NCBI GenBank assembly: GCA_025350965.1
Contig: JANXWV010000097.1
Coordinates: forward strand, 42,761 to 106,760
Source of the DNA: Rhizobacter sp.
GTDB lineage: Bacteria > Pseudomonadota > Gammaproteobacteria > Burkholderiales > Burkholderiaceae_C
Direction of reading: 5' to 3'
DNA length: 64,000 bases
The notes beneath the pieces are model-generated. The model worked only from the letters and a program-made list of their open reading frames with translations. It ran no database searches and was not told the origin of the DNA. Positions 1 to 10,461 of this stretch are shown in pieces. The translations under genes were made by a program, and so were the position numbers. The stretch's first letter is position 1. The number at the start of each line of letters is the position of its first letter.

Positions 1-90
1 GAAAGCAACTTGCGTTACGGCATCTCGTCGGCGTGCGTCGGCGGCGGGCAGGGCATGGCACTGCTGATCGAAAACCCCGACTTCCGTTGA
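1..90 (+). CDS. Thiolase (acyl-CoA acetyltransferase), C-terminal end only
   Basis: The first 29 codons of the window read as the end of a thiolase. The stretch GISSACVGGGQGMALLIEN contains the Cys-x-Gly-Gly-Gly-x-Gly loop that carries the second active-site cysteine of thiolases, and it is followed by the usual short tail and a TGA stop. Thiolases cleave 3-ketoacyl-CoA with free CoA, the last step of beta-oxidation. The downstream dehydrogenase and thioesterase on the same strand fit a beta-oxidation-like or aromatic-CoA operon. The start and most of the gene lie outside the window. Confidence 0.88.
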   Translation, partial: ESNLRYGISSACVGGGQGMALLIENPDFR

Positions 91-127
91 CAGCTCTTCA
101 ACGTTTCAAACGTTTCAGGCACACACC

Positions 128-892
<765 letters not shown>

Positions 893-944
893 CCCCCATC
901 GAGCTCCATCGACCCCCATCGGCCCATATCGGCATCAGCAGACC

Positions 945-1376
945 ATGGCACGCAGCACTCTCCATTCCGTCGACGTGCAATTCGGTGACTGCGACCCCGC
1001 CGGCATCGTCTTCTTTCCCAACTTCTCGCGCTGGATGGACGCGGCCTCGCTGTCGTTCTTCATGCAATGCGGCGTACCGCCGTGGCGTGAACTGGTGAAG
1101 ACGCGCGGCATCGTCGGCACGCCGCTGCTGGAGATCAACACCCGCTTCATCAACGCAGTGACCTACGGCCAGACCATCCTGATCACCACCCGGATCGAAG
1201 AGTGGCGCAACAAGGTGTTCGTGCAGTCGCACCGCGTCACGCGCAGCAGCGCTGCGGGCGAGCAGCTGATCTGCGAGGGCCGCGAAACCCGGGCCTTCGT
1301 CAAACGCGACGAAGCCGACCCCGACCGCCTGCGCGCCATCCCCGTGCCTGAAGACATCCGCCTAATGTGTTCCTGA
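945..1376 (+). CDS. Acyl-CoA thioesterase, 4-hydroxybenzoyl-CoA thioesterase family
   Basis: A 143-residue single hotdog-fold thioesterase. The N-terminal motif FGDCDPAGIVFFPNF places Asp17 where the catalytic aspartate of the Pseudomonas 4-hydroxybenzoyl-CoA thioesterase sits. Family members hydrolyse aromatic or short acyl-CoA esters in the cytoplasm. It follows the SDR gene by about 50 bases on the same strand and precedes the Liv-type transporter, so a role in CoA-dependent aromatic acid catabolism (product release or CoA recycling) is the natural inference. The substrate is unproven. Confidence 0.85.
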   Translation: MARSTLHSVDVQFGDCDPAGIVFFPNFSRWMDAASLSFFMQCGVPPWRELVKTRGIVGTPLLEINTRFINAVTYGQTILITTRIEEWRNKVFVQSHRVTRSSAAGEQLICEGRETRAFVKRDEADPDRLRAIPVPEDIRLMCS

Positions 1377-1437
1377 GCTCGCCTGCATTGCTGCTGTTTT
1401 CACCCGCGCTTTCATTGCCATTCCAACGGAGACAACC

Positions 1438-2592
1438 ATGCACAACATTCGCAGCGTCATCGCAGCCGCGGCCGCGCTGGCCGCCTCGCTCACGGTCGCC
1501 ACCGCGCGCGCCGACGTGACCATCGGTGTCAGCATCTCGCTGACCGGCCCGACTTCGGCGCTGGGCATTCCGACCAAGAACGGCATCGAACTCTGGCCGA
1601 AAACGATTGCCGGCGAGAAGCTCCACGTCATCGTCCTCGATGACGCGACCGATCCGACCACCGCCGTCAAGAACACGCGCCGCTTCATCACCGAAGACAA
1701 GGTCGACCTGATCGTGGGCTCGGTGGCTACACCGGTGGCTGCCGCCATGTCGGACGTGGCTGCCGAAGGGCAGACCGTGCAACTGATGCTCTCGCCCGTG
1801 AACCTGCCCGAAGGCAAGGGCGGCTGGTCGTTCCGCATGCCGCAGTCGACAGCCGTGATGGCGATCCCCATCGTGGACCAGTGGAAGCGCCTGGGCGTCA
1901 AGACCTACGGCTTTCTCGGCTATGCCGATGCGTATGGCGAAGCCTGGCTGAAAGACCTGGCACCGCTGGCCGAGAAGGCCGGCATCAAGCTCGTGGCGAC
2001 CGAGCGCTTCGCGCGCTCCGACACCAGCGTGACCGGGCAGGCGCTGAAGCTCGTCTCCGCCAACCCCGACGCGATTCTGGTCGTGGCCTCGGGCAGCGGC
2101 GCCGCCATGCCGCACAAGGGCCTGGTCGAGCGCGGCTACGCCAAGGGCAAGATCTACCAGACCCACGGCGCCGCGAGCTTCGACCTGATCCGCGTCGGAG
2201 GTGCCGATGTGGAAGGCTCGTACGTCGTCTCCGGCCCGGCGGTGGTGGCGGGCATGTTGCCCGACAGCAATGCGAGCAAGGCGCTCGGCGTGAAGTACAT
2301 CACCGAGTACGAGAAGGCCTACGGCAAGGGCCTCGCGAACCAGTTCGGCGCGCATGCGTTCGACGTGGTCATCGTGCTGGAAAAGGCAATCCCGATGGCG
2401 CTGAAGAAGGCCAAGCCCGGCACCAAGGAGTTCCGCGCCGCGCTGAAAGACGCGCTCGAGACCATGGGCCGCACGCCCGTCTCGCAAGGCGTTCTGAACT
2501 TCACGGCCGCCGACCACTTTGGCTACACACCCGAGACTGGCGTGATGCTGACCATCGCCAATGGCGAGTGGAAGGTCGTGCCCTCGAAGTGA
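1438..2592 (+). CDS. ABC transporter periplasmic substrate-binding protein (Liv/aromatic acid type)
   Basis: A 384-residue periplasmic-binding protein of the type I leucine-binding fold (Peripla_BP_6). Residues 1-25 are a signal peptide ending in ARA, and the mature part opens with [17 protein letters not shown], typical of this family. The start is supported by a GGAGACAACC ribosome site directly upstream of the ATG. It is the first gene of a complete importer (permeases and ATPases follow). Proteins of this branch bind branched amino acids, but in Burkholderiales very often aromatic or dicarboxylic acids. The neighbouring CoA-ester enzymes favour an aromatic or acyl acid ligand. Confidence 0.9.
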   Translation: MHNIRSVIAAAAALAASLTVATARADVTIGVSISLTGPTSALGIPTKNGIELWPKTIAGEKLHVIVLDDATDPTTAVKNTRRFITEDKVDLIVGSVATPVAAAMSDVAAEGQTVQLMLSPVNLPEGKGGWSFRMPQSTAVMAIPIVDQWKRLGVKTYGFLGYADAYGEAWLKDLAPLAEKAGIKLVATERFARSDTSVTGQALKLVSANPDAILVVASGSGAAMPHKGLVERGYAKGKIYQTHGAASFDLIRVGGADVEGSYVVSGPAVVAGMLPDSNASKALGVKYITEYEKAYGKGLANQFGAHAFDVVIVLEKAIPMALKKAKPGTKEFRAALKDALETMGRTPVSQGVLNFTAADHFGYTPETGVMLTIANGEWKVVPSK

Positions 2593-2680
2593 CGCCACGC
2601 GCCGTGGGCGCTGCGCCTCGCGCGGCTTCCACGGCGCCATGTTTCGCGCCGGCTTGCGCACGACCTTCGGGCTCATCGTC

Positions 2681-3721
2681 ATGGACTTGTCAATCGCCAG
2701 CATCCTGATGCTGGACGGCGCCACCAACGGCGCGATCTACGCGTTGCTGGGCCTGGCCACCGTGCTGGTGTTCGCCATCACCCGGGTGATCTTCATTCCG
2801 CAGGGTGAGTTCGTGGCTTACGGCGCGCTCACGCTCGCGCTGCTGCAACTGGGCAAGGTGCCGGGCACGGTGTACCTGCTGCTGGCGCTGGCATTGCTGG
2901 CCGCAGTGCTCGAGGTCATTGCTGCGGCCAAGCGCGGCGTACCGGTGCAGGTGGCGCTGCCGCCCGCCGGCCGCCTGCTCGCCTGGCCGGTGGCGGTGTG
3001 GGCGGTGGCCTACTGGGCTGCGCCGCTGAAGCTGCCGCTGTTCCTGCAATGCTTGCTGACGCTGGCCATCGTCACGCCGCTCGGGCCGCTGGTGTACCGG
3101 CTGGCCTACGAGAAGCTGGCCGACGCCACGGTGCTGGTGCTGCTCATCGTCTCGGTCGGCGTGCACTTCGCGCTGACCGGCCTGGGCTTGTTGTTCTTCG
3201 GCGCCGAGGGCTTTCGCAACCCGAGCTTCTGGGACGCGCGCTTCTCGGCCGGTGCACTGATGTTGTCGGGGCAGGCGGTGATCATCTTCATGGTCTCGGT
3301 CGCGCTGATGCTCGGGCTGTACCTGTTCTTCGAACGCACGCTGCGCGGCAAGGCTTTGCGCGCCACCGCCGTGAACCGGCTCGGCGCGCGCCTGATGGGT
3401 ATCTCCACCTCGGGTGCGGGCCGCCTGAGCTTCGGCCTGGCAGCGTTCATGGGCGCACTCTCGGGCCTGCTGATCGGGCCGACGACGACGCTCTTCTACG
3501 ACTCGGGCTTCCTGATCGGTTTGAAGGGCTTCGTCGCCGCCATCTTCGGCGGCCTGGCCAGCTACCCGGCGGCGGCGCTCGGCGCGCTGTTCGTCGGCTT
3601 GCTGGAGAGCTTCAGCTCGTTCTACGCGAGCGCGTTCAAAGAGGTGATCGTGTTCACGCTGATCCTGCCGGTCCTGCTGTGGCGCTCGTTCCAGCACGGC
3701 CACCACGACGACGAGGAATGA
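2681..3721 (+). CDS. Branched-chain/aromatic acid ABC transporter permease, LivH type
   Basis: A hydrophobic LivH-family permease of 346 residues from the ATG at 2681 ([24 protein letters not shown]). The family signature around [16 protein letters not shown] and the C-terminal [19 protein letters not shown] stretch are clear. It is longer than the usual ~290 residues because of an extra hydrophilic-plus-membrane stretch near residues 75-115. An ATG at 2639 would add 14 residues that look like read-through, so the later start was preferred. It ends 7 bases before the next gene and forms the membrane channel with the LivM part of that protein. Confidence 0.87.
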   Translation: MDLSIASILMLDGATNGAIYALLGLATVLVFAITRVIFIPQGEFVAYGALTLALLQLGKVPGTVYLLLALALLAAVLEVIAAAKRGVPVQVALPPAGRLLAWPVAVWAVAYWAAPLKLPLFLQCLLTLAIVTPLGPLVYRLAYEKLADATVLVLLIVSVGVHFALTGLGLLFFGAEGFRNPSFWDARFSAGALMLSGQAVIIFMVSVALMLGLYLFFERTLRGKALRATAVNRLGARLMGISTSGAGRLSFGLAAFMGALSGLLIGPTTTLFYDSGFLIGLKGFVAAIFGGLASYPAAALGALFVGLLESFSSFYASAFKEVIVFTLILPVLLWRSFQHGHHDDEE

Positions 3722-3728
3722 CGCCGTC

Positions 3729-5495
3729 ATGAACCTTCGCCGCAACACCCTCATCGCCTTCGTCGTGCTGCTGGCGCTGCTGCCGCAGCTGCCGGTGCCC
3801 GAGTTCTGGATCACGCAGGGCAACTACATCGGCCTGTACACGCTCGTCGCCATCGGCCTGGTGCTGCTGACCGGTGTGGCCGGGCTCACCTCATTCGGGC
3901 AGGCGGCGTTCGTCGGTCTGGGCGCGTACACGGCCGCGTACCTGACGCTGTCGCACGGTGTGTCGCCGTGGCTCACGGTGTGGATCGGCCTGGCCTTCAC
4001 CGGCTCGGTGGCGCTGGTGCTGGGCTGGGTCACGCTGCGCATGTCGGGCCACTACCTGCCGCTGGCCACCATCGCGTGGGGCTTGAGCCTGTACTACCTG
4101 CTCGGCAACATCCAGGCGCTGGGCAAGTACGACGGTCTGCTCGGCATCCCCGCGTTGAACTTCTTCGGCATCGACCTCAACACCGGCCGCAGCTTCTTCT
4201 ACCTGCTGTGGGCGGTGGTGGTGCTGGCCGCCATCGCCATCACCCACCTGCTCGACTCGCGCACCGGCCGCGCGCTTCGCGCCGTGAAGGGCGGCACCAC
4301 GATGGCCGAGGCGATGGGCGTGAACACCTACCGCATCAAGGTCACCGCATTCGTGCTCGCGGCGCTGCTGGCCAGTGTGTCGGGCTGGCTGTTCGCGCAC
4401 TTCCAGCGCACCGTGAACCCGTCGCCGTTCGGCCTGAACATGGGCATCGAGTACCTGTTCATGGCGGTCATCGGTGGTGTCGGCCACGTGTGGGGCGGCC
4501 TTGTCGGTGCGGGCGTGGTGCAGATCCTGAAAGACCAGCTGCAGGTGCTGTTGCCCAAGCTGCTCGGCGGCAGCGGCAACTACGAGGTCATCGTGTTCGG
4601 TGTGCTGCTCATCGTGGTGCTTCAGTACGCCCGCGACGGCATCTGGGCGTTCGTGGAAGCGCGCCTGCCGCACGTGCAGCGCAAGAACGACTGGGCGGCG
4701 GCGCCCGCGCTGACCGAGCGAGCGCGCCCTTCGCATGGCAGCGTCGTGCTCGACGTGAAGCAGGTGCGCAAGGAGTTCGGCGGCCTCGTGGCGGTGAACG
4801 ACGTGAGCTTTCAGGTGCGCGCCGGCGAGATCATGGGCCTGATCGGGCCCAACGGCGCCGGCAAGTCCACCACCTTCAACCTGGTCACCGGCGTGCTGCC
4901 CGCCACACGCGGCGAGGTCAGGCTGCTCGGTGAGCGCATCGAAGGCCTGGCTTCGCGCGAGATCGCGCGGCGTGGCGTGTCGCGCACCTTCCAGCACGTG
5001 AAGATGATCGCCGGCATGACGGTGCTCGAGAACGTGGCCCTCGGCGCCCACCTGCGCGGCACCCGCGGCGTGGCGAGCGCGATGCTGCGCACCGACCGCG
5101 CCGAGGAACGCCAGTTGCTCAAAGAGGCCGAGAAGCAGCTGCGCCGCATCGGCATGGCCGAGCAGATGCACGAGCTGGCAGGCAACCTGGCACTCGGCCC
5201 GCAGCGCCTGATGGAGATCGCCCGCGCCCTGTGCGCCGACCCGATGCTGCTGCTGCTCGACGAGCCCGCCGCCGGCCTGCGCCTGAAAGAGAAGCAGGGC
5301 CTGGCCGACGTGCTGCGCCAACTGCGCGGCGAGGGCTTGAGCATCCTGCTCGTCGAGCACGACATGGACCTGGTCATGGGCCTGGTCGACCGCATCGTCG
5401 TGATGGAGTTCGGCACGAAGCTCATCGAAGGCACGCCCGAAGAAGTGCAGGCCAGCCCGGCGGTGCGCGCGGCCTACCTCGGCACGGAGCACTGA
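3729..5495 (+). CDS. Fused ABC transporter permease (LivM) and ATP-binding protein (LivG)
   Basis: A 588-residue fusion. Residues 1 to about 320 are a LivM-type permease with roughly nine hydrophobic segments. Residues from about 340 are a LivG-type ATPase with Walker [10 protein letters not shown] at 373-381, Walker [12 protein letters not shown] and the H-loop LVEHDMDLV. The ABC signature reads LALGPQ, not the LSYGQ usual for LivG. LivM and LivG are normally separate proteins (as in the other two importers of this window), but LivM-LivG fusions are known in proteobacteria. The reading frame is continuous with no sign of sequencing error at the junction. The LivF gene follows at once. Confidence 0.9.
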   Translation: MNLRRNTLIAFVVLLALLPQLPVPEFWITQGNYIGLYTLVAIGLVLLTGVAGLTSFGQAAFVGLGAYTAAYLTLSHGVSPWLTVWIGLAFTGSVALVLGWVTLRMSGHYLPLATIAWGLSLYYLLGNIQALGKYDGLLGIPALNFFGIDLNTGRSFFYLLWAVVVLAAIAITHLLDSRTGRALRAVKGGTTMAEAMGVNTYRIKVTAFVLAALLASVSGWLFAHFQRTVNPSPFGLNMGIEYLFMAVIGGVGHVWGGLVGAGVVQILKDQLQVLLPKLLGGSGNYEVIVFGVLLIVVLQYARDGIWAFVEARLPHVQRKNDWAAAPALTERARPSHGSVVLDVKQVRKEFGGLVAVNDVSFQVRAGEIMGLIGPNGAGKSTTFNLVTGVLPATRGEVRLLGERIEGLASREIARRGVSRTFQHVKMIAGMTVLENVALGAHLRGTRGVASAMLRTDRAEERQLLKEAEKQLRRIGMAEQMHELAGNLALGPQRLMEIARALCADPMLLLLDEPAAGLRLKEKQGLADVLRQLRGEGLSILLVEHDMDLVMGLVDRIVVMEFGTKLIEGTPEEVQASPAVRAAYLGTEH

Positions 5496-5496
5496 C

Positions 5497-6237
5497 ATGA
5501 CCGACCTGATCCTCGACGTCACAGACCTGCATGCCGGCTACGGCCGAGCCGAAGTGCTGCACGGCCTGAACCTGAAGGCCGAGGCCGGCAGCGTGGTCAC
5601 GGTGATCGGGCCGAACGGGGCCGGCAAGTCGACGTTGCTGAATGCGCTGATGGGCGTGCTGCCGGCCAAGGGCCGCATCGCCTACCGCGGCCAACCGGTC
5701 ATGCTGCACACACTCGAAGAGCGCGTGATGGCCGGCATCGCCCTGGTGCCTGAAACGCGCGCCTTGTTCGGCACCATGCCGGTCGAAGACAACTTGCTGC
5801 TCGGTGGCTACCGGCAGGTGCTGCTCGGCAACAAGGACAGTGCTGCGGCGCTGACCGGTGTCTACGACATCTTCCCGCGCCTGAAGGAGCGGCGCACGCA
5901 GCTTGCCGGAACCTTGTCGGGCGGTGAGCGCCAGATGCTGGCAGTGGGCCGGGCCCTGATGAGCAAGCCGGCACTCCTGATGCTCGACGAGCCGAGCCTC
6001 GGCCTGGCGCCGCTGGTGGTGAAGGAGATCTTCCGCATCATCGACGGCCTGCGCGCCACCGGCGTGACCATCCTGCTCGTCGAGCAGAACGCACGCGCCG
6101 CGCTCGAAGTGGCGGACTACGGCTATGTGCTGGAGATGGGCGAAATCGCCCTGGAAGGCCCGGCGCGCGAGCTGGCCACCGACGCGCGCGTGATCGACAC
6201 CTATCTCGGCGCTGCGCGGCAGAAGAAGCCCGCTTGA
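5497..6237 (+). CDS. ABC transporter ATP-binding protein, LivF type
   Basis: A 246-residue LivF-family ATPase. It has Walker [11 protein letters not shown], signature LSGGERQMLAVGRAL, Walker B ALLMLDEPSLGL and the H-loop LLVEQNARAAL. It starts one base after the stop of the LivM-LivG fusion, so the two ATPases should be translated together and form the nucleotide-binding pair of the importer. Its stop codon overlaps the ATG of the MarR regulator (TGATG), which suggests the regulator is the last gene of the same transcript. Confidence 0.92.
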   Translation: MTDLILDVTDLHAGYGRAEVLHGLNLKAEAGSVVTVIGPNGAGKSTLLNALMGVLPAKGRIAYRGQPVMLHTLEERVMAGIALVPETRALFGTMPVEDNLLLGGYRQVLLGNKDSAAALTGVYDIFPRLKERRTQLAGTLSGGERQMLAVGRALMSKPALLMLDEPSLGLAPLVVKEIFRIIDGLRATGVTILLVEQNARAALEVADYGYVLEMGEIALEGPARELATDARVIDTYLGAARQKKPA

Positions 6238-6716
6238 TGGTTGCCGCGAGCCCCACAGATCAGGCGCTTCAGCGCCAGCGGCTGGATGCGTCGGGCCTCG
6301 CGTCGCTGGCCGGCTATGCGGCGTCGCTGGCGGCGTATCGGCTGCGCAAGAGCTTCACGCGGCACATGGGGCCGCTGGGCCTGAAGATCGCCGAGTTCTC
6401 GATCCTGATGCTCGTGGCGCGCAACCCCGAGGTGAACCAGAAGCAACTCGGCGCCGAGTTGATGATCTCGGCGCCCAACATGGCCGTGACGCTGGACCGC
6501 ATGGTCGAGCAGGGGTGGGTCGAACGCGTGCGCAGCACCGCCGACCGGCGCGCGCAACACATCCACCTGACCCGCGCTGGCGCGCAGCTGGCAGAGCGCG
6601 CCGGCCGCATCGCAAGGACCATGGAAGCGCCGGAGCTGAGCGTGCTGTCGGCAGCCGAGCAGGCCTTGCTGATCGAGCTGCTGCACAAGGTGGCGGCGGG
6701 CAGGGCGGCGCGATGA
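6237..6716 (+). CDS. MarR-family transcriptional regulator
   Basis: A 159-residue winged-helix regulator. The central region KIAEFSILMLVARNPEVN followed by KQLGAELMISAPNMAVTLDRM and the wing RVRSTADRRAQHIHLT is the standard MarR DNA-binding domain with its DRR wing. MarR proteins are dimeric repressors that often sense aromatic acids or their CoA esters. The ATG at 6237 overlaps the LivF stop; a TTG three bases earlier is an alternative start. Its position at the end of the transporter operon suggests it controls the preceding catabolic and uptake genes. Confidence 0.88.
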   Translation: MVAASPTDQALQRQRLDASGLASLAGYAASLAAYRLRKSFTRHMGPLGLKIAEFSILMLVARNPEVNQKQLGAELMISAPNMAVTLDRMVEQGWVERVRSTADRRAQHIHLTRAGAQLAERAGRIARTMEAPELSVLSAAEQALLIELLHKVAAGRAAR

Positions 6717-7594
6717 GCGTCGGCATCGTGGGCATCGGCGCGATGGGCTTGCCGATGGCCGCCAACCTGCAGCGCCGTGGCCATGCCGTGCACGTGTGCG
6801 ACGTCGATGCCGCAGCATTGGCCGCGGCCGCCGCGCAAGGCCTCGCGGCGTGTGGCTCGGCGGCCGAGCTGGCCAGGCAGTGCGCGCTGATCGCCATCGT
6901 CGTGGTCGATGCGGTGCAAATCGCCGACGTGCTGTTCGGCCCCGGCGGCGTGGTGCACGCCGCACGGCCTGCCGGCGCGGCGCCGCTTGCGGTGATGCTG
7001 TGCTCCACCATCGCCGCGCACGACACCGAACGCTTCCACGCGCGGCTGGCCACGCACGGCATCGACCTGCTCGACGCCCCCATCTCCGGCGGCCCGGTGC
7101 GCGCCGCGAACGGCACGATGTCGATGATGCTGGCTGGAAGCAGCGCGCTGATTGCGCGCTTCGAGCCGATGCTGCGCGACATGGCAGCCACCCGCTTCAA
7201 CATGGGCCAGAAGGTCGGCGATGCGGCGCGCACCAAGCTCGTCAACAACCTGCTCGCCGGCATCAACCTCGTGGCCGGTGCCGAGGCGCTGGCGCTGGGC
7301 GCTGCGCTCGGGCTCGACAAGCGCGCGCTGTTCGATGTGATCAAGGCATCGAGCGGCGCCAGCTGGATCACGACCGACCGCATGGCGCGCGCACTCGATG
7401 GCGACTACGCGCCCCGCGCGCGCACCGTGATCCTGACCAAGGACGTGGGCCTGGCGGTGCAGATGGCGATTGCTGCGGGCATCACCACGCCACTCGGCGA
7501 TGCCGCCCTGCAGCTGTTCAGGGCGGCGGTCGATGCGGGCTTCGGTGAGCTCGACGATGCCGCCGTCGTCAAGGCGATCTGCCCCGATTTCTAG
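6713..7594 (+). CDS. NAD(P)-dependent beta-hydroxyacid dehydrogenase (3-hydroxyisobutyrate dehydrogenase family)
   Basis: A 293-residue protein starting at an ATG that overlaps the MarR stop (ATGA). The N-terminus IVGIGAMGLPMAANLQRRG is the Rossmann fold GxGxxG with the family's substrate-binding loop further on (DAPISGGPVRAANGTMS), and KLVNNLLAG carries the conserved catalytic lysine. Family members oxidise 3-hydroxyisobutyrate or reduce tartronate semialdehyde and similar short beta-hydroxyacids. The exact member is not clear. The coupling to the upstream MarR gene suggests one long transcript, while function groups it with the E1 and TRAP genes downstream. Confidence 0.87.
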   Translation: MSVGIVGIGAMGLPMAANLQRRGHAVHVCDVDAAALAAAAAQGLAACGSAAELARQCALIAIVVVDAVQIADVLFGPGGVVHAARPAGAAPLAVMLCSTIAAHDTERFHARLATHGIDLLDAPISGGPVRAANGTMSMMLAGSSALIARFEPMLRDMAATRFNMGQKVGDAARTKLVNNLLAGINLVAGAEALALGAALGLDKRALFDVIKASSGASWITTDRMARALDGDYAPRARTVILTKDVGLAVQMAIAAGITTPLGDAALQLFRAAVDAGFGELDDAAVVKAICPDF

Positions 7595-7666
7595 CGACAA
7601 CCCCAACAGGCTGCGAAGGGTCGGGCTGCTAGCATCTTCTGCACCCCATCACCGGCAGCACGAGAC

Positions 7667-8707
7667 TTGAATTCCGCCCCGACGCTGCTTGCCCACCTGC
7701 CCAGTCTGTACCGCACCATGGCGCGCATTCGTGCGTTCGAGAACGCGGCCGAGATCGCCAGCCAGGGCGGTGTGGCGGCCTGGGGTTTGAGTGCTGCGGC
7801 CAAGCCCGCGCTGGTGCGCGGCCCGTTGCATTTGTCGACCGGGCAAGAGGCCGTGGCGACCGGCGTGTGCGCCCACCTCGGCGTGCGCGACCTGCTCACT
7901 TCCACCCACCGCGGGCACGGCCACACGCTGGCCAAGGGCGCGGCCGTGGTTGCCATGATGTGCGAGCTGTTCGGCCGGGCCACCGGCACCAACCAAGGCA
8001 AGGGCGGCTCGATGCACATCGCCGATTTCAGCGTCGGCATGCTGGGCGCGAACGGCGTCGTGGCAGCGGGCATTCCCATCGCCGTGGGCGCTGCGCACGC
8101 GTTTCGGATCAAGCGCGAACCGCATGTCGTGGCCTGCTTCTTCGGCGATGGCGCAGTGAACCGCGGGCCGTTTCTCGAAGGGCTGAACTGGGCCAAGGTG
8201 TACGAGCTGCCGCTGCTGTTCGTCTGCGAAGACAACCGCATCTCGGCCACCACGCCCACCGGCCCGATGACGGCCGGAGAAGGCGCCACCGCACGCGCGC
8301 GCAGCATGGGCATCGGCGGCCTCACGGTCGATGGCAACGACGTGGTGGCCGTGCACGACGCGGCGCGAACCCTGATCGACGAAGTGCGCGCCGGTGGCGG
8401 CCCGCGCTTCCTGCATGCACTGACCTACCGTTTCAAAGGCCATGTGTCGGTCGACGCCGGCACCTACCGCGACGCAGCCGAGGTCGAGGCCGCAAAGCTC
8501 ACCGACCCGCTGCTGCTGGCGCGCGCGAAGTTGCTCGCGCAGGGCATGGCCGCCGGTGAAATAGACGCCATCGACGCCGATGCGCACGCCGAGATCGCCG
8601 CCGCACTGGCCGCCGCCGAAGCCGCGCCGTGGCCTGAGCCGCGTGCTGCCTATGAAGACGTGATGTCGACGCTCGCCACCCGCGCCGGAGCCACCACATG
8701 GCGCTGA
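7667..8707 (+). CDS. Thiamine-dependent dehydrogenase E1 component, alpha subunit
   Basis: A 346-residue E1 alpha subunit of the pyruvate/acetoin dehydrogenase family. The thiamine diphosphate motif begins GDGAVNRG and ends in CEDNRIS, and the phospholoop-region GHGHTLAKG and the GGSMHIAD motif are also present. The family decarboxylates a 2-oxoacid or cleaves acetoin and hands the acyl group to a lipoyl E2. The start is a TTG; the first ATG, at 7718, would remove the conserved LYRTMARIRAFE helix, so TTG was chosen. The beta subunit overlaps at the 3' end. No E2 or E3 gene is nearby. Confidence 0.88.
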   Translation: MNSAPTLLAHLPSLYRTMARIRAFENAAEIASQGGVAAWGLSAAAKPALVRGPLHLSTGQEAVATGVCAHLGVRDLLTSTHRGHGHTLAKGAAVVAMMCELFGRATGTNQGKGGSMHIADFSVGMLGANGVVAAGIPIAVGAAHAFRIKREPHVVACFFGDGAVNRGPFLEGLNWAKVYELPLLFVCEDNRISATTPTGPMTAGEGATARARSMGIGGLTVDGNDVVAVHDAARTLIDEVRAGGGPRFLHALTYRFKGHVSVDAGTYRDAAEVEAAKLTDPLLLARAKLLAQGMAAGEIDAIDADAHAEIAAALAAAEAAPWPEPRAAYEDVMSTLATRAGATTWR

Positions 8708-9654
8708 TGACCTACGCGCAGGCGGCGGCTGCCGCACTCACCGACGCGATGCGCGCCGACGCGGGCGTGGTCGCACTCGGTGAAGACCTCGGCCGCGGTG
8801 GCGTGTTCGGCCAGTACCGTGGGCTGCAGCAAGAGTTCGGCGCCCACCGCGTGATCGACACGCCGATCTCGGAAGCCAACATCATGGGTGCGGCCGTGGG
8901 CATGGCGCTCGCGGGCCTGCGGCCGGTGGTCGAGATGCGGGTGGTCGACTTCGCGCTCTGCGCCATCGACGAGGTCATCAACCAGGCCGCGAAGAACCGT
9001 TTCATGTTCGGCGGCCAGGGCCGCGTGCCGCTGGTAGCGCGCATGCCCATCGGCATCTGGTCGGCGTCGGCCGCGCAGCATTCGCAGTCGCTCGAAGCGT
9101 GGTTCGCCCACATCCCCGGCCTGGTGGTGGTGGCACCCGCCACACCCCAAGACAACCACGGCCTTCTGCGCGCTGCAATGGCCAGCGGCGACCCTGTCGT
9201 CTACATGGAGCACAAGGAGTTGTGGGGCATGCAGGGCGAGGTCGACACCGCCGAGGTGATCCCGCTCGGCCGTGCCCGCACTGCGCGCGCGGGGAACGAC
9301 TTGACGATCGTGACCTGGTCGCGTGGCGTGCAGCCGAGCCTCGACGCGGCAACGGTGCTCGCCGATGGGGGCGTGTCGGCCGAGGTGATCGACCTGCGCA
9401 CGCTCTGGCCCTGGGACGTGGACGCCGTGCTCGCGTCGGCTGCGCGCACGAAGCGCCTGCTTGTCGTGCACGAAGCGGTGCAGGTGGCGGGCTTCGGCGC
9501 CGAGGTGGCGGCCACCGTGGCCGAGGCCCTGGGCGTGCCGGTCAAGCGCCTCGGCGCGCCGCGCATACCGGTGGGTTACGCGCAGGTGCTGGAGAACGAG
9601 TCGCGCCTCACGGCCGAGAAGGTCGTGGCTGCCGCGAAGGGGTTCTTCCAATGA
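8698..9654 (+). CDS. Thiamine-dependent dehydrogenase E1 component, beta subunit
   Basis: A 318-residue E1 beta (transketolase-like) subunit. Recognisable blocks are GEDLGRGGVFG, DTPISEANIMGAAVGMAL, the KNRFMFGGQ segment and the C-terminal transketolase domain with DLRTLWPWD and VHEAVQVAGFGAEV. It overlaps the alpha-subunit gene by ten bases, which is usual for subunits made in equal amounts. The two subunits should form an alpha2beta2 thiamine enzyme in the cytoplasm acting on a short 2-oxoacid or acetoin-like diketone. The substrate is not determined. Confidence 0.9.
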   Translation: MALMTYAQAAAAALTDAMRADAGVVALGEDLGRGGVFGQYRGLQQEFGAHRVIDTPISEANIMGAAVGMALAGLRPVVEMRVVDFALCAIDEVINQAAKNRFMFGGQGRVPLVARMPIGIWSASAAQHSQSLEAWFAHIPGLVVVAPATPQDNHGLLRAAMASGDPVVYMEHKELWGMQGEVDTAEVIPLGRARTARAGNDLTIVTWSRGVQPSLDAATVLADGGVSAEVIDLRTLWPWDVDAVLASAARTKRLLVVHEAVQVAGFGAEVAATVAEALGVPVKRLGAPRIPVGYAQVLENESRLTAEKVVAAAKGFFQ

Positions 9655-10406
9655 CAACGATCAACGCGCGCACGGCCATCGTCACCGGCTCGGCCAGCGG
9701 CATCGGTGCCGCGACCGTGCTCGAACTCGCTCGCCAGGGCTACCGCACGGCCGGCATCGACCTGACTCTCGATGGTGCGCAGGCCACGGCGCGCGAGGCC
9801 GCGCAGCAGTACGGTGAACGCCACATCGCGATCCAGGCCGACGTGACCGATGAGCCGCGCCTGATCGCCGCATTCGACGAGGCACTGCAGTTCCTCGGCC
9901 GCCTCGACGTGCTCGTCACCAGCGCCGGCGTCGGCGAGACCACGCCCTTCATGGACCTGACCGTGGCCACCTTCCGCGCGGTCAACGAAGTCAACGTGAT
10001 CGGCACCTTCGTCTGCATTCGCGAGGCTGCGAAGCGCATGCAGCGAGGTGGGCGCATCTGCACGGTGGCCAGCGTGGCCGGCATCCGCGGTGGTGGCCTG
10101 AGCGGCACCGGCGCCTACGCCGCGAGCAAGGGCGCGGTGCTGGCGCTGACGAAGAACGCGGCGCGCGCGCTGGCGCCGATGGGCATCAGCGTCAACACCG
10201 TGGCGCCCGGCGCCACGCTGACGCCGATGATTGCCGAGCACTGGAAGAACGATGCACACCGCCAGCGCGTGGAAGGCATGAGCGTTCTCAACCGCACGGC
10301 GGAGGCGCGCGAGATCGCGGTCAGCATCGCCTTCCTCGTGTCGCCCGAGGCCAGCGCGATCACCGGCAGCACGCTGGTGGCCGACAACGGCCTCGTGATG
10401 TATTGA
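9651..10406 (+). CDS. SDR-family oxidoreductase (FabG-like)
   Basis: A 251-residue short-chain dehydrogenase. Its ATG overlaps the stop of the E1 beta gene (ATGA). It shows TGSASGIG at residues 12-19, the catalytic serine in VASVAGIRG, and YAASKGAVLALTKNAA for the Tyr-x3-Lys pair; the C-terminus SAITGSTLVADNGLVMY is typical of 3-oxoacyl-ACP-reductase-like proteins. In an operon with an E1 enzyme and a TRAP importer it is more likely a catabolic dehydrogenase for a small hydroxy compound than a fatty-acid synthesis enzyme. Confidence 0.86.
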   Translation: MTTINARTAIVTGSASGIGAATVLELARQGYRTAGIDLTLDGAQATAREAAQQYGERHIAIQADVTDEPRLIAAFDEALQFLGRLDVLVTSAGVGETTPFMDLTVATFRAVNEVNVIGTFVCIREAAKRMQRGGRICTVASVAGIRGGGLSGTGAYAASKGAVLALTKNAARALAPMGISVNTVAPGATLTPMIAEHWKNDAHRQRVEGMSVLNRTAEAREIAVSIAFLVSPEASAITGSTLVADNGLVMY

Positions 10407-10461
10407 TTCGGCCTCACACCGCCCTACGCACCGCAACACACCCAAGCACGGAGACTTCACC

